From Ceratodon purpureus (lineage: Eukaryota > Streptophyta > Bryopsida > Pseudoditrichales > Ditrichaceae): a stretch of DNA of 64,000 bases. The stretch's first letter is position 1, and each line of letters opens with the position of its first letter. Both the position numbers and the translations under genes were made by a program. Under the pieces are notes generated by a model. It was not told the origin of the DNA and did not search any database. It was given only the letters and a program-made list of their open reading frames with translations. The stretch spans positions 29,439,452-29,503,451 of the forward strand of contig CM026426.1 of assembly GCA_014871385.1 (NCBI GenBank). The letters are read 5' to 3'. Positions 58,106-64,000 of this stretch are shown here, piece after piece.

Positions 58106-59087
58106 TGTACAATAATGGAGCTGCTGAAACCAAGATGTATACCATGTCAGAGTACTTGTCTTCGTCGAAGATTTCTCGGTCTTTGGATAAGACCATTGCA
58201 AGTACAAGTGTCAATCAACAATCTACATAAACCTTACCAGACGTCCTTGACGTTGTATTAGCTCAATGATTTCTGTAGAAATTAACCTTGTACTTGCTAG
58301 GTTGTTGTTTGAAGGTATGGGTAATTCGTTTGAGGTCGTTGCTTGTGAAACTATTTTACAGAATTTGCTTAAGCGGATGGCGGATGGGCCTACCTCGTGG
58401 GATCATATAGGTAGTAGTACAACGCAGGGTTGGACTCCTCCAACGGTAATTACGCTTGAAGACGTCGAGAACGCACATGCTATGTCGAAGCTGTAGAAGC
58501 TTGAGATTGACAGCAGTCCTGAATATGCATGCCTTAGTTAGCGAGGTGGGATTACTTTTTGTACACGGGTCGCCATTGGAGTCCGAAGGACAAATATGAA
58601 GCTATTTGGTTCAACATCAACTGGAATCTTTTTAGGAGTTCTTGGTCACTTGCAACGAGAGGTTGGAGACAACGTCCCTTGGAGAACTCAGTTGCGATGA
58701 GTTAGATCAGTTGAGGTCATTGCTAAGGGCCAATGGGAATCAGGTTTTGGATGTGCCGGAAGGAGAGAAAATTTCTCCGAGAGATGGTATCTAAATCTCT
58801 CCCCAGAATAGATAACATAGCCATGGTAACGTGAAGTGTTGTTGATTGATAAAGAAAGTAATTAGAGTACTCTATATATTTTGAGCATTTCAGTTGTTCA
58901 CCTTAGTGTTGTCTAGTGTTCTGGATATAATTAACAAACGAAAACAACTTCATCACTGAAGTACTTTCCTTTTAAAAACATGAGAATCGAGAGCCAAAAA
59001 GTCTTGTAGTTGTAGACCTTTACATACACCAAAGTAAAATGGAAATGAGAATCATAAATACTTTAAATGGTTTGCAATAGAGTAGAC
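58106..59087. other. Spacer with a small unknown ORF
   Basis: An ATG ORF at 58266-58496 on the plus strand (LVLARLLFEGMGNSFEVVAC ... TVITLEDVENAHAMSKL) has protein-like composition but no recognised domain, and the following frames are broken. It may be the tail of a decayed gene. The remainder is AT-rich and unremarkable. Confidence 0.3.
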
Positions 59088-59343
59088 CAGGGTTGTCATA
59101 ACGGACAAACATTGGCAAAATTTCTGGACAAGGACGGACGGACGGACGGACGGATCAGTTGGTTCGGGGTGAAAATTGGACTTATTTTATGAATATTCCT
59201 AATTTTTTCTCAAATATGCTCGAATATGCTCGAATATGCTCGAATATGCTCGAATATTCTCTTATGAACCGGACATGACCCTTAACGGACGGTCGAGCGG
59301 ACCAGACGGACGGTCCGGTCCTTATGTCCCATTAACAACCTTG
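59088..59343. mobile_element. hAT-type MITE, 256 bp
   Basis: The left end is CAGGGTTGTCATAACGGACA. The right end inverted is CAAGGTTGTTAATGGGACAT; they agree at 9 of the first 11 positions. Flanks GAGTAGAC (59080-59087) and GAATCGAC (59344-59351) match at 6 of 8, an aged 8-bp duplication. The interior holds a GGAC microsatellite (about 59131-59153), a 10-bp tandem repeat AATATGCTCG x4 (59213-59260), and CGGAC/GTCCG motifs near the right end. The left end resembles the inverted right end of the MITE at 49.4 kb. Confidence 0.75.
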
Positions 59344-59570
59344 GAATCGACGATGGATTCTGTAATCAACTCCAATGAAATCAAATCAAATCAAATGAAA
59401 ACAATGATAGACTGAAGCCTCCTTCAAACTCACAGCATGCTATAATCACTACTTCCACTCTCCGAACTCGATGACTCTGAATCTCCTTCTACAACCTCTG
59501 CATCGACGAATACAAGGGCCCTAGGATCTGAAGTAGTTGGTCAACTAGGAATATATGTAAGGGCTCTAGA

Positions 59571-60941
59571 TTAAAGCGCTTGTGCTAAGTCCTTTGCATA
59601 GTCCAGAAGTATAAAAGGCTGAATCGGGCTATAATGAAGACGCCACAATGGAGTGAACGCGGCTCTTTGCCCACGTAGCGGTGTTGCCGCAACTACTCTG
59701 CAATAGAAAACCGATAGTGGTTAGATCGAGTAGGTAGAATTGCAAAGAGAAGCAATGCTTAGATAATTTGCACAAAAAATAGAAAATATAGAGTAAGACT
59801 TACACCACTTATCAGGTCTTGGTCTCTTTCGAGGTGCTTTGTCTGCTGCTGCCAGCCTACGATGTTTACGAGGGCCTATGGCGGATGGTGTAGCCATGTA
59901 CGGTTTGAGAAGGGCGTTGAATATGGCTTCGTCATCCTCAAAAGCTAGAATGTGACGACCAATAGCCTGGCAAGCCTTGATGGAGGCCTCTGAAACTCAG
60001 AGAGTAACGAAGAAATGAGAAACTGTGGAAAAAGTGAGAGGAATAATTAAGCAGACACTTGTATGAATAGTTACATGTTCCTGCATTCCAGTCAAGGAGT
60101 ATGTCGCCGGGCTTGGAAAGCTCTCCAATTATGCTCTGCATCATCTCATGGGTTTTCTCCCTTGGCCCACTCCACGGAACGTTCCCATTCATGTGTTGCG
60201 ACTCCACATCCGTACAGTTGAAAATGGCATCACTCTCGGTAATGTTGACGACCCCATGTATCAACTGGGATTTCTTCGTTTGGAAGGAGAAATCAGATGG
60301 CTTGCGGCCACCACGAACGTAGACGCGAATCCAGAACCGAAAAGTCTGTGAGTATAAATAAAGAGAAGGGTTATCACTAAATAAAGAGAAGGAAATGTTC
60401 TGATGAAATTACCAAGTTGTTGGGGTTCATAAAAGAAGTCAGGCCGAGTACACTGACGCCCCTCCAGTCCTTGTAAAGCATGAACTCACTACCCTCAGCT
60501 CCTTCCTCAATATCCTTAGCCAGCTTTTGATCATTGTTGTAGATGATGCTGAGAGCACCATCTTTCTGCAAGTATTGATTTGCAAAACGGAAGACGTCGT
60601 ACACATAATTCTTCTCACAAGAGTTCCAAGGCGAGATACTCGTGGGGGAATCGAAAACATAAGGTACGAGAAGATTCTCAGGGATGTCGGCAATGATCAA
60701 GTCGACTCCTAGATGGTTTTCTTGTTTGCATTGGTCCGGAATTTCATTTTGGCGGCCTGCACCAAACTTGAGGAAACAAGAAAGCAGAGTTAGACAGTAT
60801 AAAATTAGTAGAAGTGAATGTATCCAAGAAATGTCTAAAGAACGAAACATACCTTGCGAATGAAGTCTTGAACTTTGATCCAATCAGGGTCGCCACCCTT
60901 GTTAAAGAGTCTCCTATTTCGTCGCAACATCAAACCCACAT
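59571..60941 (-). CDS. Beta-type DNA methyltransferase-like gene, 5' end cut off by element copy B
   Basis: Five proposed exons on the minus strand: 60941-60853 (donor CGCAAG/GTATGT), 60766-60413 (acceptor CTCAAG), 60345-60075 (acceptor ACTCACAG), 59995-59804 (acceptor TCTGAG, donor GGT/GTAAGT) and 59695-59571. All junctions keep one frame. The protein reads RRLFNKGGDPDWIKVQDFIR; VDLIIADIPEN (motif IV-like); FANQYLQKDGALSIIYNNDQ; then THEMMQSIIGELSKPGDILL with DWNAGTFSEAS (motif I-like DxxAGT); AIGRHILAFEDDEAIFNALL (motif II acidic); and a Lys/Arg tail. Motif IV before motif I is the order of beta-class N4/N6 amino-methyltransferases, but DIPE replaces DPP(Y/W) and DWNAGT replaces DPFAGSG. 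Activity is doubtful. Upstream coding sequence stops at the copy B boundary, 60942. Confidence 0.6.
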
Positions 60942-63900
60942 GTCGGAACACGGAAACACAATTAACACCCGGATAGTACCCTGATTGGGCGTAAACTTCC
61001 GTATTGTCACTTAGTTCCGAGTATCGTCCAGGGATTCAATAGTGTTTCACCAAGTAGTTACTTCTAATCATTCCGAGCCTTGCCACTGCTCGGATAGTGT
61101 CTTCGGAACGTAACTCCTTAACTATCTCTTTCCCTCTTCCTCTCTCTCATCAGGTGTTTCGTCCACAAACCCCAACGTCTCGGATCAGTTACCGTCTCAC
61201 AACTGTCCTAGAATACTTTGGCCAGCAGGTCACACAGACGATCTTCTCCGATCCGTGAGACTACAACGACAAATTTATCCGGATCTGGGAGAACCAGGAT
61301 CCGATTATCCCTAGGCGACCCGTACCACGTTCCGACTCCCCCTCTCACTGTGTACGAAACCTCTTCAGAAGTTTGGGGAGCCCGACCAAGTAATCCTTGA
61401 TCCGCTTCGACCCTAGCAACGGCTATTCCGTATGAGGTTGGTTTGGGGACGGAACAGTGAGGCTTCACTCCTACGACAATCCACTAAATCTTTCCGCTCA
61501 ATCCCATTACCTTTCCGGTTCGGGCCTCGTCACAACTCCCATCACCTTCCTATCCGAGCTACAGCGGAACTCTCATATCCTTCCCGGATCATTCACACTT
61601 AGTGGGAAACCACGCACAGTACTTGCAAAACATGAATACTTTACTGATAAGGTATATAGGGAGAAAACATGCAAAACGAAGACCCGGACTGCATCGCCTT
61701 CCCCGTTTAAGTAAGCAGGGGCTTTCACAAAAGCGGCGGCGCCGGTAGTTCAATCAAAACCCTAATCCCTAATTATCTACCTGGAATTCTACTTTACGAC
61801 TAAACCGGATCTCCCGATCCGGAATTTACTCCTATAAATCGGGAAAGTTACGGCCAGTGGCAGCGAGAGGAATCTACCCCTTCTTTGTCTTCTTGTGGCT
61901 CTCATGCTCGCGATCCTTCGACCTGGTCACCCGCGGCTCGGATCCGCCCACCCCTGCTGCTCGCTCCGCCTTACGCCTAGCACTCCGTTCCGCCTTTGAC
62001 TCCTTCGCTTGAGCCTCCAAGGACAATCGGGTAACGATCCGGTTCTTGGGAGACTTGAGAGACTTCGGGATCATATGTGCGGGAGGGGTTCCGGTCGTAG
62101 GGGTCCGAGTCCCAGTTCCGGCTGTCCCAACCGGAGAGCTCGCATAAGTCTCCGAGTCGGACTCTGAAATCGTAATGGTGGCCTTCTCTGCCGGCTCCTT
62201 CCTCTTCCTCAAAGTTCTCCGAGCACCGACACTGCCAGAAGGGGAATCCGCTGCTGGCGTTCCGGTGGGAGTAGGCGTCACCGTTCCGGTCTTGGCTGTG
62301 GGTGAAGGGGTAAGTCCCCCTTCCTGAGTTACGCGGGTCCATCCGGGTGGTGAAATGGCTCGTCCCCATTCCGTTCCCGCTATCTCCCCTCGGTAATTCG
62401 CAATGATCACCTCCTCTCCGAGTCGTGGAAGAACATCCGGCGGCACGGACCGGGTCACCTGCTCCGTAACCGTCCTCTCCTCGATCCGCCTCTCGGTGAC
62501 TGTAGTTCCGGTAACTTCCGCCTGACCGGTGGGGATCGCGCAGCTCTGCTGGACCGTACTGGTTCCGGGTGACGCCACCTGTGCTTGGTGCTCCCGGATC
62601 ACCTCCGCGATCGTCCGATTCGTCATGAAGATGTCCGCTTCGGCTGCCATCCGCTCCTCAAGCTGGAGGTTACGTTCTATTGGAGTTCGGAACCCTACTC
62701 CTCGAGATTCTTCTACAACGGCCCGAGAGGGAGATCCGGGGAGCGGAAGGTTCCGACCAGCGACTACAGTACTAGGACTTCCGGTACTCGGATTGAGTAG
62801 CTGCCGAACCTTCTTCAGGATCTGGTTCATCGAGTGCTCGCATTTGGAGAGGATCAGGATGATCCTCTGCTTGTTCTCGAAATCGGCCAGCTGCAATACG
62901 TTCTCATCAAACAGCCGGGCCTTGTTGATTACCGCACCCGAACTCCCTACCAACGTCCGAAGCTCCCCCAAGGTCTCCTCCTGCTCGGCATGGAACTTCC
63001 GGATCTCCTCACTCTTCGCCGCCAGTTCCTTTGTCAGCTCCTGCAACTGAAGCTCCAGCTGCTTCTTCTCACTCCGAAGTTTCGGGGCGTCCTTCAACAA
63101 TTCCACCTCTCGGATCACCTCCTCCGGTAAACAACCTCCTAGAGAGGTGCAGACTCTCCGGAACAGTGTCTCGATCCGATCGTAAGAAGCCTGCGCCCGG
63201 TGAGTCTCCTCCCGAATCCCCCGGAATAGCTCCACCGGAAACCCCCGCTCGGAACTGACCTCCCTCCGTTCCGTATCTCCCCGAACCGTAGAAGGCTCCG
63301 CGTGCAGTGACGCAGCACGCTCCAATCGTGACGTGGACTGAGCCCTAGTAGTGCCGGGGTTCGGAACCTCCTTCGTATCGTCCTCCTGTTCCGTGGATGC
63401 TGTATCCGAGGTTTCGCCCCGCGGATCGGCTTCCATTCCGGGCGGAATCTCCGAAAATTTGAGGAAGTTCTTCGCCGCCGTATAAGTCTCTTCCTCCTTA
63501 TCGCTCAGCAACTCATACGCCTTGTAAAGGTGGAAGAGGAAAGGGGAGATCGGAGTCGGCTTCTTTCCGATCCCCGGCACCATCTTCTGCACAACTTCCG
63601 CCATGAGTGCGGCCCAATTTACCGGACGTTCTCCTGAGTAAGCTCCGAGGATGGTGTTCCCGACCGTAATGGTGACCTGTTCCGGTTTCAGCGGATACAG
63701 GATCGGAACGAGGAAGGCTAAGACCTGCCTCTGCCTCCTATCCTTGCGAGCGTCTATCTCGTATCCATTATTCCTATGGATCTTTCCGTGAAACTTATCC
63801 TGCACGTATCTATCCGTCCGGGTCGCCCAAAGGAGCCCGGTCTGCTCGAAATCGTAAGCTGCCGCCCACTGTTCCGCATTCCACAGCGTGGGCTTGCCTC

Positions 63901-64000
63901 GGATCGTATTATCCCACCTATTGTCCGGTCCTTCCAGGACCTTCCTCACCATCACCTCACTTTTCAGTAACCACGGTCGTGATAACAACCCCTCCCACCT
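60942..64000 (-). mobile_element. Single-gene repeat element, copy B (runs off the window)
   Basis: It begins TGTCGGAACACGGAAACACA, as copy A at 54428, and stays collinear to the window end at about 91% identity over the first 100 bases compared by eye. It interrupts the methyltransferase-like gene. Its other end and target duplication lie outside the window. Confidence 0.85.
61874..64000 (-). CDS. Coiled-coil protein of the repeat element, copy B (intact, partial at window edge)
   Basis: Open without a stop from the window edge to 61874 (at least 704 codons). It aligns residue by residue with copy A from about residue 35 on: RWDNTIRGKPTLW, FHGKIHRNNGYEID, VNWAALMAEVVQKMVPGIGK, ISPFLFHLYKAYELL, KKQLELQLQELTKELAAKSE, KTGTVTPTPTGTPA and SKAERSARRKAERAAG. 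The codon that is TGA in copy A is CGA here. The first 35 or so codons and the promoter lie beyond the edge. The intact frame despite some nucleotide divergence suggests the protein was under selection when copy B moved, or that the insertion is young. Confidence 0.8.
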   Translation of the reverse strand, partial: RWEGLLSRPWLLKSEVMVRKVLEGPDNRWDNTIRGKPTLWNAEQWAAAYDFEQTGLLWATRTDRYVQDKFHGKIHRNNGYEIDARKDRRQRQVLAFLVPILYPLKPEQVTITVGNTILGAYSGERPVNWAALMAEVVQKMVPGIGKKPTPISPFLFHLYKAYELLSDKEEETYTAAKNFLKFSEIPPGMEADPRGETSDTASTEQEDDTKEVPNPGTTRAQSTSRLERAASLHAEPSTVRGDTERREVSSERGFPVELFRGIREETHRAQASYDRIETLFRRVCTSLGGCLPEEVIREVELLKDAPKLRSEKKQLELQLQELTKELAAKSEEIRKFHAEQEETLGELRTLVGSSGAVINKARLFDENVLQLADFENKQRIILILSKCEHSMNQILKKVRQLLNPSTGSPSTVVAGRNLPLPGSPSRAVVEESRGVGFRTPIERNLQLEERMAAEADIFMTNRTIAEVIREHQAQVASPGTSTVQQSCAIPTGQAEVTGTTVTERRIEERTVTEQVTRSVPPDVLPRLGEEVIIANYRGEIAGTEWGRAISPPGWTRVTQEGGLTPSPTAKTGTVTPTPTGTPAADSPSGSVGARRTLRKRKEPAEKATITISESDSETYASSPVGTAGTGTRTPTTGTPPAHMIPKSLKSPKNRIVTRLSLEAQAKESKAERSARRKAERAAGVGGSEPRVTRSKDREHESHKKTKKG

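Noticed and set aside
1-64000. Prokaryotic-style systems: operons, CRISPR arrays, toxin-antitoxin or phage modules.
   Set aside because: Gene spacing, introns, promoters and transposon families are all of plant type; no such arrangement was seen.

Overview
This is nuclear DNA of a streptophyte (green plant lineage). The evidence is GT-AG introns with pyrimidine-rich acceptors, TATA and telo-box (AAACCCTAA) promoters, plant-type CACTA, hAT and Ty3/gypsy transposons, and a SUVR-type SET gene. The dominance of decayed transposons and expanded coiled-coil/zinc-finger families suggests a large repeat-rich genome. A charophyte alga such as Chara is my guess, unproven. There is no prokaryotic operon, CRISPR array, rRNA or tRNA that I can see.

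Layout. 0-21.5 kb: isolated minus-strand genes (a coiled-coil fragment, an atypical kinase-like gene, a 1,127-codon coiled-coil/RING-H2 gene, a broken hAT transposase, three small unknown or F-box-like genes). They are separated by clusters of the pentamer CGGAC/GTCCG. 21.5-23 kb: gag remnant of a retrotransposon. 24.3-27.5 kb: internally deleted transposase-like gene. 28-29.2 kb: SUVR-like histone methyltransferase pseudogene. 29.5-49 kb: one decayed minus-strand gene (coiled coil, RING-H2-like zinc motif, charged tail) split by a 15,190-bp CACTA transposon (31446-46635). The transposon has 15-bp inverted ends and a TGG target duplication. It carries TNP2 on the minus strand, a TNPA-like gene on the plus strand, and a central array of a palindromic repeat. 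49.4 kb and 59.1 kb: two small hAT-type MITEs. 51.3-54.1 kb: Ty3/gypsy protease-RT-RNase H remnant. 54.4-58.1 kb: a 3.7-kb repeat with one coiled-coil gene, imperfect TGT...ACA inverted ends and a candidate 5-bp duplication. A second copy starts at 60942, has cut off the 5' part of a DNA-methyltransferase-like gene (59.6-60.9 kb), and runs off the window.

The genes are not a pathway; they are layers of transposon insertion and decay. The best-supported structural result is the CACTA insertion: donor and acceptor phases of the host exons on either side agree. The most novel candidates are the palindrome array between the divergent CACTA genes and the single-gene TGT...ACA element family. Coding regions were read by eye, so exon ends are proposals.
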